Shown: piece by piece, positions 45,291 through 54,403 of the stretch | How positions within the stretch are numbered: position 1 is the stretch's first letter | How the letters are laid out: the number at the start of each line of letters is the position of its first letter | Assembly (NCBI RefSeq): GCF_029194005.1 | Contig: NZ_JARFVA010000001.1 | Location: 1-64,000 of the forward strand | Direction: 5' to 3' | DNA length: 64,000 nt | From: Flagellimonas okinawensis | Lineage (GTDB): Bacteria; Bacteroidota; Bacteroidia; Flavobacteriales; Flavobacteriaceae | The notes under the pieces: generated by a model | Databases searched by the model: none | The model's input: only the letters and a program-made list of their open reading frames with translations | Told to the model about the DNA's origin: nothing | Translations under genes and position numbers: made by a program

Positions 45291-45749
45291 TTAAATTCTG
45301 GGAATAAAAGGACCCAATCGTTGGTTGTATTTTCTTTGAAAATAAATGAAGTAATTATAGAGCTTGTAGTTTACCTCGTACCCATAATCTATGCTGGGGT
45401 CGTAGTTTATCTGCATTTCATATAAATTGGGATTGAAACGTTGCGGCTGCAAGACCCGTTGGTTCCAAGTGGTCACCATTATAGCGTTTCTATTTTCCAA
45501 AAAAGATTGGGAATAGTATCCTTCCGGCCGCGCGATGGAATTTAACCAAGTATTGAACCCAGGTTCTATGATAATAATTTCATACTCTGTTTCATCGTCT
45601 GCTATTTCAACGGGTGCCTCATCATTGGAATCAAAAAGGGCTTTTTCCTCACTAGAAACATCCAAGGTCGATTGTTGGGATGTACAGGATAATAAGCTGA
45701 AGCTAAGAATCAAACCGAATAATAGTGGACGCAATTTTTTCTTTTTCAT
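45291..45749 (-). CDS. Lipoprotein (DUF6146-like)
   Basis: A 152-residue lipoprotein with signal LLFGLILSFSLLSC, where the lipobox cysteine is at residue 22. It is followed by an acidic linker and a conserved-looking C-terminal part (WLNSIARPEGYYSQSFLENR, NYKLYNYFIYFQRKYNQRLG). The C-terminal features fit the DUF6146 family, of unknown function. A terminator hairpin (45763-45792) separates it from the DUF937 gene, so it has its own promoter. Confidence 0.7.
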   Translation of the reverse strand: MKKKKLRPLLFGLILSFSLLSCTSQQSTLDVSSEEKALFDSNDEAPVEIADDETEYEIIIIEPGFNTWLNSIARPEGYYSQSFLENRNAIMVTTWNQRVLQPQRFNPNLYEMQINYDPSIDYGYEVNYKLYNYFIYFQRKYNQRLGPFIPRI

Positions 45750-45762
45750 ATTGATAAATTAC

Positions 45763-45792
45763 AAAAAAAGCCGCTTGACTTATCAAACGGCT
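45763..45792 (-). terminator. Rho-independent terminator after the DUF937 gene
   Basis: AGCCGCTTGA (45769-45778) pairs with TCAAACGGCT (45783-45792) with one mismatch and a 4-nt loop, followed on the minus strand by a T run. Confidence 0.75.
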
Positions 45793-45818
45793 CTGTTAAA
45801 TATCGTTAAGGTAATTGG

Positions 45819-46460
45819 CTACTTTCCAAAAAGTCCACCCAGCACTCCACCTAGACCGCTTTTTTTCTGTCCACCTCCATTTAAGACCATACCGGCCAAA
45901 TCATCGATGACACTACCATCACCATCGCTGTCCAAAAAGGTTTCGATAAGTGATTGTTGCTTATTGGCAGCTTTGTTGCCGCCCATTAATCCACCCAAAA
46001 GACCATTAAGACCATCGGGGCTGCTTACATTTTGTTGTCTTGTCTGCTTACCCAAATATCCCAATAGTATGGGAGCAGCAATTTTTAGAATTTGGGCAAT
46101 GGACCCGGCATCGATTCCAGATTTGGCGCTCAAGGCATTTTCTACCTGTGATTGTTTGGAGCCTAAAACGTGGCCAAGTATCCCGGCGCCATCATCCATA
46201 ACATTTTGGTCGACACCTCCGCCAAAAAGGCCTCCCAAATCATCTAAAATACCACCATCGTGCTTGGAAGACAGCGCGTCCATTAGCCCTTGGGCCCCGC
46301 CTGGTGTTGATGCATTCTTCTTCATGGCCCCCATTAAAAGAGGCATGGCCATGCTTAAAACTTCGGCTGTTTTATTTTCTGGTTGACCGGTTTGTCCAGC
46401 AACTCCACTGATCAATTGTTTGCCCACAGGGCTGTTGATCAAGTCTAATAATCCTGACAT
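45819..46460 (-). CDS. DUF937 domain-containing protein
   Basis: A 213-residue Gly/Ala/Leu-rich protein of the DUF937 family (MSGLLDLINSPVGKQLISGV, ILGHVLGSKQSQVENALS). A Ca-binding-like DSDGDGSVIDDL follows near 180, with a Gly-rich tail (GLGGVLGGLFGK). DUF937 proteins are often called YidB-like and have no known function. The DxDGDG loop looks like an EF-hand-type site. The gene follows serA by about 70 nt in the same orientation and ends in a terminator. Confidence 0.8.
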   Translation of the reverse strand: MSGLLDLINSPVGKQLISGVAGQTGQPENKTAEVLSMAMPLLMGAMKKNASTPGGAQGLMDALSSKHDGGILDDLGGLFGGGVDQNVMDDGAGILGHVLGSKQSQVENALSAKSGIDAGSIAQILKIAAPILLGYLGKQTRQQNVSSPDGLNGLLGGLMGGNKAANKQQSLIETFLDSDGDGSVIDDLAGMVLNGGGQKKSGLGGVLGGLFGK

Positions 46461-46533
46461 TGTGTTAGTGTTAAGGTTAAAGGAACAATGTACGAAAAAC
46501 TGCCTTTTGAAAGTACAGTAAACACTAAAAAAC

Positions 46534-47490
46534 CTATGGTTTTAGCAATTTGATAACCTTTTCTGCCAATTCTACACCAATCCGCTCCTGTGCTTCGATT
46601 GTTGAACCTCCTATATGTGGACTGAGTGAAATCTTGGGATTCATCAAAATCTGAATTTCCGGCTTGGGTTCCGATTCAAAAACATCGAGCCCGGCAAAGG
46701 AAAGGTGTCCGGAATCCAATGCTTCGGTTAAGGCAACTTCGTCCAAAACCCCACCTCGAGAAGTGTTTATGATTCCCGAACCAGGTTTCATAAGCCCGAG
46801 TTCTTTTTTCCCAATCAAATAGTTGTCTTGCGCCGGAACATGCAGACTTATAAAGTCAGCATTGGCCAACACTTCTTTTATTTCGCTACTTTTTAGAATG
46901 ATTTCCACGGATTGCCCATCAAAAAATGAAAGTGTCAAGTTAGTTTCTTGAATGTGATGGTCTGTAAACAAAACCTCCATACCAAGGGCCAGTGCCATCT
47001 TTGCCGTTGCTTGTCCAATCCTTCCAAAACCAATTATTCCCAAGGTTTTGCCCCTAAGTTCCATCCCTCCGGAATAACTTTTCTTGAGCTGTTTGAACTG
47101 TTGGTCACCTTCCAATGGCATATTGCGATTGGCGTCGTGCAAGAACCGTACACCATTTAATAGGTGTGCAAAAACCAATTCGGCCACGGACTCGGATGAA
47201 GCTTCGGGCGTATTAAAGACCTTGATTCCTTTCGATTCAGCATATGCAACATCAATATTGTCCAAGCCAACACCGCCGCGTCCTATTAACTTTAAACCGG
47301 GGCAGCTGTCGATCAATGCCTTATCAACTTTGGTTGCGCTGCGCACCAATAAGCCTTCAATCTTATTTTTATTGATATAGTTTGTTAATTGCTCTTCGGC
47401 TACGCGTGTGTTTTTAACCTCGAAACCTTCTTTTTCAAGTAAATCGATACCAGATTGTGCTATCCCGTCGTTCGCTAAAATCTTCGCCAT
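46534..47490 (-). CDS. serA: D-3-phosphoglycerate dehydrogenase (short form)
   Basis: A 318-residue NAD-dependent 2-hydroxyacid dehydrogenase. The NAD-binding motif is LGIIGFGRIGQATAKM, the catalytic arginine follows NTSRGGVLDE, and the catalytic histidine is in LSPHIGGSTIEAQ. It lacks the regulatory ACT domain of long SerA, so it is not expected to be inhibited by serine through that domain. It lies 5 nt after serC in the same orientation, and together they give the first two steps of serine synthesis. Confidence 0.9.
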   Translation of the reverse strand: MAKILANDGIAQSGIDLLEKEGFEVKNTRVAEEQLTNYINKNKIEGLLVRSATKVDKALIDSCPGLKLIGRGGVGLDNIDVAYAESKGIKVFNTPEASSESVAELVFAHLLNGVRFLHDANRNMPLEGDQQFKQLKKSYSGGMELRGKTLGIIGFGRIGQATAKMALALGMEVLFTDHHIQETNLTLSFFDGQSVEIILKSSEIKEVLANADFISLHVPAQDNYLIGKKELGLMKPGSGIINTSRGGVLDEVALTEALDSGHLSFAGLDVFESEPKPEIQILMNPKISLSPHIGGSTIEAQERIGVELAEKVIKLLKP

Positions 47491-47495
47491 TAAAT

Positions 47496-48560
47496 TTATC
47501 CTTTCTTTTCAAGTTCACTCATAATGTCCACCAAAACACCTACACTTTCCATAGGAAGTGCATTGTACATGGATGCACGATAACCGCCTACCGAACGGTG
47601 TCCATTAATTCCGCTTATCCCAGCTTCCTTGCACATGTCATCGAATACATCCTTTAGCTCATCATCTGTTATGTTAAATGTCGCGTTCATAGTTGAGCGG
47701 TCTTCTTTGGCAGCAATTCCGGAGAAAACCGGGTTAAGTTCAATTTCCGAGTAGATTAAATTGGCCTTACGCTCATTGATCTCTTCAATAGCTGCTATTC
47801 CACCCAAATCTTTTAACCATTGCATTGTGAGCATAGATACATACACCGCAAAAACTGGTGGAGTGTTGAACATACTTTCTTTGGCTACATGTACCGAATA
47901 GTCCATCATGGATGGAATCTTACGGGTAAGTTTACCTAAAATATCCTCTTTTACCACGACAAGGGTAGCTCCTGCTGGACCCATATTTTTCTGAGCTCCA
48001 GCATAGATCAAATCAAACTGGGAGAAATCCAATTGACGAGAGAAAATATCAGAACTCATATCGCATACCAATGGAACATCCGTTTTAGGGAATTCCTTAA
48101 ACTGCGTACCGTAAATCGTGTTATTCGAGGTAAGGTGCAAATAATCTAAATCCGCTGGGATTTCGTAACCTTTGGGGATGTACTTGAAATTATCCTCCTG
48201 CGAAGATGCAACCTCTATGATCTCTCCAAAAAGTCTCGCTTCTTTTATTGCTTTTTGACTCCAAGTACCTGTGTTTACATAACCTGCTTTCTTATCCAGT
48301 AGATTGAAAGCCGTCATTAAAAACTGCATACTGGCACCACCTTGTAAAAATAGGGCTTGGTAACCTTTACCTTCCAGACCCAATAATTCCAAGGCAAGCG
48401 ATCGTGCCTTTTCCATGATGTCCACAAACTCTTTGCTTCGGTGAGATATTTCTATAAGTGAAAGTCCTATGCCGTCAAGTTCTAAAACGGCTTCGGATGC
48501 CTTTTGCATTACCTCTGCGGGTAAAATACATGGGCCTGCGCTAAAATTGTGCTTTTTCAT
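47496..48560 (-). CDS. serC: Phosphoserine aminotransferase
   Basis: A 354-residue PLP enzyme that makes phosphoserine from 3-phosphohydroxypyruvate. It starts MKKHNFSAGPCILPAEVM, typical of SerC. The cofactor-binding lysine is in IYAGAQKNMGPAGAT, and phosphate-binding residues include SHRSKEF and GHRSVGGYR. Full length. It is followed by serA after 5 nt, so they form an operon. Confidence 0.95.
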   Translation of the reverse strand: MKKHNFSAGPCILPAEVMQKASEAVLELDGIGLSLIEISHRSKEFVDIMEKARSLALELLGLEGKGYQALFLQGGASMQFLMTAFNLLDKKAGYVNTGTWSQKAIKEARLFGEIIEVASSQEDNFKYIPKGYEIPADLDYLHLTSNNTIYGTQFKEFPKTDVPLVCDMSSDIFSRQLDFSQFDLIYAGAQKNMGPAGATLVVVKEDILGKLTRKIPSMMDYSVHVAKESMFNTPPVFAVYVSMLTMQWLKDLGGIAAIEEINERKANLIYSEIELNPVFSGIAAKEDRSTMNATFNITDDELKDVFDDMCKEAGISGINGHRSVGGYRASMYNALPMESVGVLVDIMSELEKKG

Positions 48561-48631
48561 TGCCTAGGTTTAAAGGGTAAAGGTCTAAAAAATTGTGATA
48601 TCTAAAAACGTTTCCCATGGTTAGGGTTTTC

Positions 48632-49678
48632 TTAAAGTTGGAGCAAGAACTGCATGGTATCGATTCCGTCCGCATAGTCGCTTAAACTTGGTTTTTGGGT
48701 ATCCCCAAAGTTTATGTCGCCTTCTAAGGTGCTAGAGGAAACTACGCATTGGATTTGTTCTTCCATCTCATCCAGTTTCTTTCTCAAGTTCGATTCATTT
48801 TCATAATGGGAATAAAACAAAGCCGAAATAGGGGAGGTAAGGGCTTCATCTTCTTTTAAGATTAAAAATCCATTGTCCAGGATCTTGAATTCACTCATTA
48901 AATAAACCGCTTTGTTGTAATCGTAATTGTTGGCGTACTTATGTTGGTGTATAATGTCCTTGTAGTGGAAAAGCGCATTGAACAAGCCATCAAAATCATA
49001 ATCCTTTGGGACATAAATTTTAGACACATTACGGCAGCCCAATCCATAATATCTGAATATATCCTCTCCCAATGCCTTTAGTTCATCATGAGTCTCATTT
49101 CCTGTAAGCACGGCCACCGAATTTCTGTTTTTTCTAATGATGTTCGGCTTTTTGCCAAAATAATATTCAAAATAGCGACTGGTGTTGTTGCTGCCGGTAG
49201 CAATTACGGCGTCATAATTTTCCAATTTAGCATCGGTGAATTCTATTTTTGCTTCAAGGGATGGTTCTTGTTCTATCAGATATTTGGCTATAAACGGAAG
49301 CAACAACTTGTCGTTGGAGGACAGCTTGGCCAAAACCTTGTTTCCTGAAAGCAAAACGCAAATAAAATCGTGAAAACCGACCAACGGGATATTCCCCGCC
49401 ATAACAATCGCAATTGTTTTTGGTTCTTTTTCCTTAGTAAAGGAGTACTGGGACAACCAATCGTTTAATTTTTTTTCGGTAAGCAAATCTCCCCATTGTT
49501 TTAGGGAAAAAAGGACATTTTCTTCGGTAAACCATCCGTTGTGATGACCTGCTCGAGCAATGACATCCTTTAAATTTGAATCAGCTTCTGCATCATTGGA
49601 ATAACATTTTTCACAAAAATCCGTTAGGTATTTTCCAAGTTTAACAAAAGCATCTATGGTATTTCTATCTGGTGCCAT
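48632..49678 (-). CDS. Acyl-CoA reductase (LuxC-like)
   Basis: A 348-residue protein of the LuxC/aldehyde-dehydrogenase-like superfamily. It has IAIVMAGNIPLVGFHDFICVLL, YDAVIATGSNNTSRYFEYYF, and the catalytic cysteine region FRYYGLGCRNVSKIYVP. It may reduce an acyl-CoA or acyl-ACP to the aldehyde, or act in a linked biosynthetic step; the substrate is unknown. It lies 71 nt upstream of serC in the same orientation and is divergent from the ferredoxin gene, a common flavobacterial arrangement. Confidence 0.82.
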   Translation of the reverse strand: MAPDRNTIDAFVKLGKYLTDFCEKCYSNDAEADSNLKDVIARAGHHNGWFTEENVLFSLKQWGDLLTEKKLNDWLSQYSFTKEKEPKTIAIVMAGNIPLVGFHDFICVLLSGNKVLAKLSSNDKLLLPFIAKYLIEQEPSLEAKIEFTDAKLENYDAVIATGSNNTSRYFEYYFGKKPNIIRKNRNSVAVLTGNETHDELKALGEDIFRYYGLGCRNVSKIYVPKDYDFDGLFNALFHYKDIIHQHKYANNYDYNKAVYLMSEFKILDNGFLILKEDEALTSPISALFYSHYENESNLRKKLDEMEEQIQCVVSSSTLEGDINFGDTQKPSLSDYADGIDTMQFLLQL

Positions 49679-49682
49679 TAAA

Positions 49683-49714
49683 TTTGTACACTAATTTACT
49701 AGGGTTTATTTTTG
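49683..49714 (+). promoter_or_regulatory. Flavobacterial promoter of the ferredoxin gene
   Basis: TTTG at 49683-49686 and TATTTTTG at 49707-49714 are separated by 20 nt, matching the Bacteroidetes consensus. Transcription would start near 49719, about 45 nt before the ATG. Confidence 0.65.
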
Positions 49715-49763
49715 TCAAAAGTAAGCATGCTGACCAAAATCAGCCCAAAAGGAAAAGAAAAAT

Positions 49764-50117
49764 ATGGCAATAATTATAACGGATGAGTGCATAAATTGTG
49801 GTGCTTGCGAGCCAGAATGCCCAAATACAGCAATTTATGAAGGTGCAGATGAATGGAGATATAGTGAAGGAACTTCATTGGCAGGTGACGTAGTGCTTCC
49901 CAATGGCAAAGAGGTGAACGCAGACGAGGCCCAAGAACCCGTAAGCGACGAACTTTATTACATAGTTCCGGACAAATGTACAGAGTGTAAAGGTTTCCAC
50001 GAAGAACCTCAATGTGCTGCTGTGTGTCCAGTGGATTGTTGTGTGCCAGACGAGGACCACGAAGAAACAGAAGATGAGCTATTGGGCAAGCAAAAGTTTA
50101 TGCATCCCGATGGCTAG
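49764..50117 (+). CDS. 4Fe-4S dicluster ferredoxin
   Basis: A 117-residue electron carrier. One cluster motif is [17 protein letters not shown] (CxxCxxCxxxCP). The second is spread through [22 protein letters not shown], as in 7Fe/8Fe-type ferredoxins with an insertion. Acidic overall and cytoplasmic. It is divergent from the acyl-CoA reductase gene and ends at a strong terminator at 50141-50167. Confidence 0.9.
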   Translation: MAIIITDECINCGACEPECPNTAIYEGADEWRYSEGTSLAGDVVLPNGKEVNADEAQEPVSDELYYIVPDKCTECKGFHEEPQCAAVCPVDCCVPDEDHEETEDELLGKQKFMHPDG

Positions 50118-50140
50118 GCAATAAAAATCGATTAATTTAG

Positions 50141-50167
50141 CCCCGAACAAATGTTCGGGGTTTTTTT
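50141..50167 (+). terminator. Rho-independent terminator after the ferredoxin gene
   Basis: CCCCGAACA (50141-50149) and TGTTCGGGG (50152-50160) form a 9-bp stem with a tight loop, followed by seven T that end directly at the ATG of a small ORF. Confidence 0.88.
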
Positions 50168-50296
50168 ATGCAAGAAAAAGAAAAGGAATACAACGGTATC
50201 TGGAAGCAAGCGGGATGTATTTTGTCCCTGATTGCCATTTTCGGCATCATTGGGTTAATGATCATGGGACTTTATTTACTCATTCAGGGTTATTGA
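50168..50296 (+). CDS. 42-codon small membrane protein
   Basis: A 42-residue ORF: a charged start (MQEKEKEYNG), then a continuous hydrophobic segment (GCILSLIAIFGIIGLMIMGL) that is clearly a membrane helix, ending LIQGY. Its ATG abuts the T tract of the ferredoxin terminator with no room for a separate leader, so it may be made from read-through transcripts. Being short, its coding status is not certain, but the hydropathy is convincing. Confidence 0.58.
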   Translation: MQEKEKEYNGIWKQAGCILSLIAIFGIIGLMIMGLYLLIQGY

Positions 50297-50319
50297 TGAC
50301 CAGTACCAAAACTTCAACT

Positions 50320-50327
50320 TATATTTG
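50320..50327 (+). promoter_or_regulatory. Candidate -7 element of ychF
   Basis: TATATTTG fits TAnnTTTG, with TTG 24 nt upstream at 50293-50295. It gives a leader of about 20 nt before the ATG at 50353. Confidence 0.48.
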
Positions 50328-50352
50328 CACCCTCAAAACACAAAGTAATTAG

Positions 50353-51447
50353 ATGAAAGCAGGTATTGTAGGATTGCCAAACGTAGGAAAATCAACTCTT
50401 TTCAACTGTTTGTCCAACGCAAAGGCACAAAGTGCCAACTTCCCATTTTGTACTATTGAACCCAATATTGGCGTGGTGAACGTACCGGACCAACGTTTGG
50501 AGAAATTGGAAGAATTGGTAAATCCGGAGCGCGTAATACCCGCAACAGTGGAAATCGTGGATATTGCCGGACTTGTAAAAGGTGCTAGCAAGGGTGAAGG
50601 ACTTGGAAACCAGTTTTTGGGAAATATCAGGGAAACCGATGCTATCCTTCATGTACTTCGTTGTTTTGATAATGATAATGTTGTGCATGTTGATGGATCA
50701 GTAGACCCTATAAGGGACAAGGAAACCATTGATATGGAATTGCAGTTGAAAGATTTGGAGAGTGTAGAAAAGAAACTCGATAAAGTAAAGCGTGCCGCCA
50801 AAACAGGAAACAAAGAAGCACAGAAGGAAGAGGCAGTACTTTCCGCTTTAAAAGAAGGTTTGGAAGCCGGAAAATCTGTTCGGGCCATTACCTTGAGTGA
50901 AGATGACCGAGAAGAATTTGTTCGACCTATGCAGTTGATCACGGACAAACCAGTGATGTATGTTTGCAATGTAGATGAAGGGGCTGCAGTGGATGGAAAT
51001 GCTTATGTTGAAAAAGTAAAACAGACCGTTGCGGACGAAAACGCAGAAGTCATCTTTTTGGCCGTGGGTACCGAAGCTGACATCACTGAATTGGAAACCT
51101 ACGAAGAACGACAAATGTTCTTGGAAGATCTTGGACTTTCCGAGCCGGGGTCAGCCAAATTGATTCGTGGTGCATACAAACTACTTGATTTGGAAACGTA
51201 TTTCACCGCAGGGGTAAAAGAAGTCCGTGCTTGGACCATTCCCGTTGGAGCAACAGCACCACAGGCTGCAGGTGTCATCCATACCGATTTTGAAAAAGGT
51301 TTTATCCGTGCCGAAGTCATCTCCTATGACGACTACGTAAAATACGGGAGCGAAGCCAAAGTAAAAGAGGCCGGTCGTATGCGCGTGGAAGGCAAAGAGT
51401 ACATTGTTAAGGACGGTGATGTGATGCACTTTAGGTTCAACGTGTAA
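50353..51447 (+). CDS. ychF: Redox-regulated ATPase YchF
   Basis: A 364-residue Obg-like P-loop ATPase. P-loop GLPNVGKSTLFNCLSNAKAQ with the YchF-typical FPFCTIEPN after it, then VDIAGLVKGASKGEGLGNQF (switch II) and a C-terminal TGS domain (VRAWTIPVGATAPQAAGVIH). It binds ribosomes and is linked to the oxidative stress response in other bacteria. Full length and intact, alone in its operon. Confidence 0.95.
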   Translation: MKAGIVGLPNVGKSTLFNCLSNAKAQSANFPFCTIEPNIGVVNVPDQRLEKLEELVNPERVIPATVEIVDIAGLVKGASKGEGLGNQFLGNIRETDAILHVLRCFDNDNVVHVDGSVDPIRDKETIDMELQLKDLESVEKKLDKVKRAAKTGNKEAQKEEAVLSALKEGLEAGKSVRAITLSEDDREEFVRPMQLITDKPVMYVCNVDEGAAVDGNAYVEKVKQTVADENAEVIFLAVGTEADITELETYEERQMFLEDLGLSEPGSAKLIRGAYKLLDLETYFTAGVKEVRAWTIPVGATAPQAAGVIHTDFEKGFIRAEVISYDDYVKYGSEAKVKEAGRMRVEGKEYIVKDGDVMHFRFNV

Positions 51448-51514
51448 CCACTGGGCATTGTAATCCATAATATTTTTGAATTCCCATTCCTCGGACATAA
51501 AATAGCTTTGCTAT

Positions 51515-52417
51515 ATGTCCAGTAAAAGCTTAGGGGTTTTATATGGAGTCTTGGGAGTGGTATTGTTTTCCTCCAAGGCCGTGATGGTGAAATTGGCATA
51601 TCGTTACAATGTCGACACACTCGATTTACTGCTGTTCCGTATGCTTTTTTCCCTTCCTAGCTATGTTTTTATCCTATTCTTGATTCGGAAGAAATCAGCA
51701 AAAACAGAGATTGGAGCAAAAGACTATGCTTGGCTGGTTGTATTTGGCTTTGTGGGCTATTATCTGGCCAGTTATTTTGATTTTTTAGGCTTGAACTACA
51801 TCAAGGCTGGCTTGGAACGCATTATTCTTTTCGTGTACCCGACCATTGTGGTATTCTTGAGCTGGTTAATATTTAGACAAAAGATAACAAGAGTACAATT
51901 CATTGCTATTCTCGTAACTTATGTAGGCGTACTCATTACATTTTGGGACGAATTGGATGTATCCGGTAACGCAGTGCTACTCGGAGGTTTTTTGGTTTTG
52001 TTGAGTGCCATTACTTACGCCTCCTATTTAGTGGGCAGTGGCTGGTTAATTCCTAAGTTCGGTGTGCTCAGGTTCACTTGCTACGCCATGATCGTATCCA
52101 CCATTTGCATTGTGATTCATTATTTGGTATCGGGCCATTGGGGGTTTATGGACTATCCTTGGCCAGTATATGCCTACGGCTTGGCTATGGCCATTTTTGC
52201 AACACTGATTCCATCCTTTTTGGTCTCAGCAGCCATTGAACGATTGGGAGCTTCGAACTTTTCGATTCTGGGAAGTTTGGGACCTATATCCACCATTTTG
52301 CTAGCCTTTGTGTTTTTGGACGAAAAACTAACATATTGGCAGTTGGTTGGAATGTTGGTTGTTATTTTTGGTGTGACCTACTTGTCAATCCAAGGCAAAA
52401 AGCGGGCTAAAGGCTGA
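51515..52417 (+). CDS. EamA/DMT family transporter
   Basis: A 300-residue inner-membrane protein with ten hydrophobic helices in two EamA repeats of about 140 residues. The first ends near LGLNYIKAGLERIILFVYP and the second contains RLGASNFSILGSLGPISTIL, with the C-terminal FGVTYLSIQGKK. This is the drug/metabolite transporter layout; substrate unknown. It lies 67 nt downstream of ychF. Confidence 0.87.
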   Translation: MSSKSLGVLYGVLGVVLFSSKAVMVKLAYRYNVDTLDLLLFRMLFSLPSYVFILFLIRKKSAKTEIGAKDYAWLVVFGFVGYYLASYFDFLGLNYIKAGLERIILFVYPTIVVFLSWLIFRQKITRVQFIAILVTYVGVLITFWDELDVSGNAVLLGGFLVLLSAITYASYLVGSGWLIPKFGVLRFTCYAMIVSTICIVIHYLVSGHWGFMDYPWPVYAYGLAMAIFATLIPSFLVSAAIERLGASNFSILGSLGPISTILLAFVFLDEKLTYWQLVGMLVVIFGVTYLSIQGKKRAKG

Positions 52418-52473
52418 TATATATTAACAATTATTGTTTTTCATTGTTGATTACTTTCTACCGTTCACCCTTT

Positions 52474-52481
52474 TATTTTTG
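52474..52481 (+). promoter_or_regulatory. Candidate -7 element of the parE-parC operon
   Basis: TATTTTTG fits TAnnTTTG, with TTG at 52447-52449, 24 nt upstream. It gives a leader of about 34 nt before the ATG at 52520. Confidence 0.48.
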
Positions 52482-52519
52482 CTCCTAAATTTTATATTGC
52501 AATGATTAACCCTTAACTC

Positions 52520-54388
52520 ATGGCAGATACCCAATATACTGAGGATAATATCCGTTCGCTGGACTGGAAGGAGCATATTCGTATGCGTCCGGGGATGTAC
52601 ATTGGAAAATTGGGCGACGGTTCCTCTGCAGACGACGGCATTTACATTCTTCTAAAAGAAGTTTTGGACAACTCCATCGACGAATTTGTGATGGGGGCCG
52701 GGAAAACTATCGAAATCAGTATTAAGGAAAATACGGTCCACGTGCGCGATTTTGGTCGCGGAATACCAATTGGAAAAGTGGTGGACGTTGTTTCCAAAAT
52801 GAACACTGGTGGTAAGTACGATACCAGAGCGTTCAAGAAATCTGTTGGTTTGAACGGGGTAGGTACCAAGGCCGTGAATGCACTTTCCACCTATTTTAGG
52901 GTTGAATCCAATAGGGACGGTCAATCAAAATCTGCCGAGTTTGAAGCAGGTAACCTGGTCAACGAAGAACTTCTGGAAGAATCTTCCCGAAGAAAGGGGA
53001 CCAAGGTGAGTTTCACACCAGATGAAACCATTTTCAAAAAGTACAAATACCGCAATGAGTATGTAGAGCGCATGCTCAAAAACTATGTTTACCTAAATCC
53101 CGGACTTACCATTGTATTTAATGGTGAAAAATATCATTCGGAGAATGGTCTAAAGGATTTATTGGAAGACAACAATAACAATGAGGATTTTCTTTATCCC
53201 ATTATACATTTAAAGGGGGATGATATTGAGGTTGCCATGACGCATAGCAAAACTCAATACAGTGAGGAATATCACTCTTTTGTGAACGGACAGCATACCA
53301 CTCAAGGTGGTACGCACCAATCAGCCTTTAGAGAAGCGATTGTGAAAACTATCCGTGATTTTTATGGAAAAAATTACGACGCCTCCGATGTTCGTAAGTC
53401 CATTATATCTGCGGTTTCCATTAAAGTGATGGAACCTGTTTTCGAAAGCCAGACCAAGACCAAGCTTGGCTCTACCGATATGGGTGGGGACTTGCCTACA
53501 GTGCGTACTTACATCAACGATTTTATTGGCACGCAATTGGACAACTACCTGCATAAGAACCAGGCAACTGCCGATGCACTCCAAAAGAAAATAGTACAGG
53601 CTGAAAAGGAACGTAAAGAACTCTCCGGAATTCGAAAGCTAGCGAGGGACCGTGCCAAAAAAGCGAGTCTTCACAATAAAAAATTACGCGATTGCCGTAT
53701 CCATCTTCAGGATATGAAAAAGGACCGAAGACTGGAATCGACCTTATTTATTACCGAGGGGGATTCCGCATCGGGTTCCATTACAAAATCTAGGGATGTA
53801 AACACACAAGCTGTTTTTAGCCTACGCGGTAAACCTTTGAACTCTTATGGAATGTCCAAAAAAATCGTTTACGAGAACGAGGAATTCAATCTGTTGCAGG
53901 CCGCACTCAATATTGAGGATTCCATGGAGGATCTTCGATACAATAATATTGTGATCGCAACCGATGCCGATGTGGATGGAATGCACATTCGTTTATTGCT
54001 GATCACCTTCTTTTTGCAATTTTTCCCAGAATTGATCAAGGAGAATCATTTATATATTCTTCAGACCCCACTATTTAGGGTGCGCAATAAAAAAGAGACC
54101 ATTTATTGCTATAGTGATGAAGAAAGAAAACAAGCCATAGAAAAACTCACTGGAAAACCAGAAATCACTCGATTTAAGGGATTGGGTGAAATTTCTCCGG
54201 ATGAGTTCAAAAACTTTATCGGTGATGATATCCGTTTGGAACCCGTAATGCTGGATAAAGCCATGAGCATTGATGGCCTATTGAAGTTTTATATGGGCAA
54301 AAACACTCCGGACAGACAGGAATTCATCATCAATAATCTTAAAGTGGAGCTTGATCTTGTTGAAGAAAACCAACTACAACCCAAATAA
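52520..54388 (+). CDS. parE: DNA topoisomerase IV subunit B
   Basis: A 622-residue type IIA topoisomerase ATPase subunit. The GHKL ATP site has [10 protein letters not shown] and RGIPIG; the transducer domain has the QTKTKLGS K-loop; the Toprim domain has [11 protein letters not shown] and [13 protein letters not shown]. It is about the length of ParE and shorter than enterobacterial GyrB, and it lies 15 nt before the subunit A gene, so topoisomerase IV is favoured over gyrase. It separates linked daughter chromosomes. Confidence 0.92.
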   Translation: MADTQYTEDNIRSLDWKEHIRMRPGMYIGKLGDGSSADDGIYILLKEVLDNSIDEFVMGAGKTIEISIKENTVHVRDFGRGIPIGKVVDVVSKMNTGGKYDTRAFKKSVGLNGVGTKAVNALSTYFRVESNRDGQSKSAEFEAGNLVNEELLEESSRRKGTKVSFTPDETIFKKYKYRNEYVERMLKNYVYLNPGLTIVFNGEKYHSENGLKDLLEDNNNNEDFLYPIIHLKGDDIEVAMTHSKTQYSEEYHSFVNGQHTTQGGTHQSAFREAIVKTIRDFYGKNYDASDVRKSIISAVSIKVMEPVFESQTKTKLGSTDMGGDLPTVRTYINDFIGTQLDNYLHKNQATADALQKKIVQAEKERKELSGIRKLARDRAKKASLHNKKLRDCRIHLQDMKKDRRLESTLFITEGDSASGSITKSRDVNTQAVFSLRGKPLNSYGMSKKIVYENEEFNLLQAALNIEDSMEDLRYNNIVIATDADVDGMHIRLLLITFFLQFFPELIKENHLYILQTPLFRVRNKKETIYCYSDEERKQAIEKLTGKPEITRFKGLGEISPDEFKNFIGDDIRLEPVMLDKAMSIDGLLKFYMGKNTPDRQEFIINNLKVELDLVEENQLQPK

Positions 54389-54403
54389 ATGCCGCCTTTC
54401 TAA

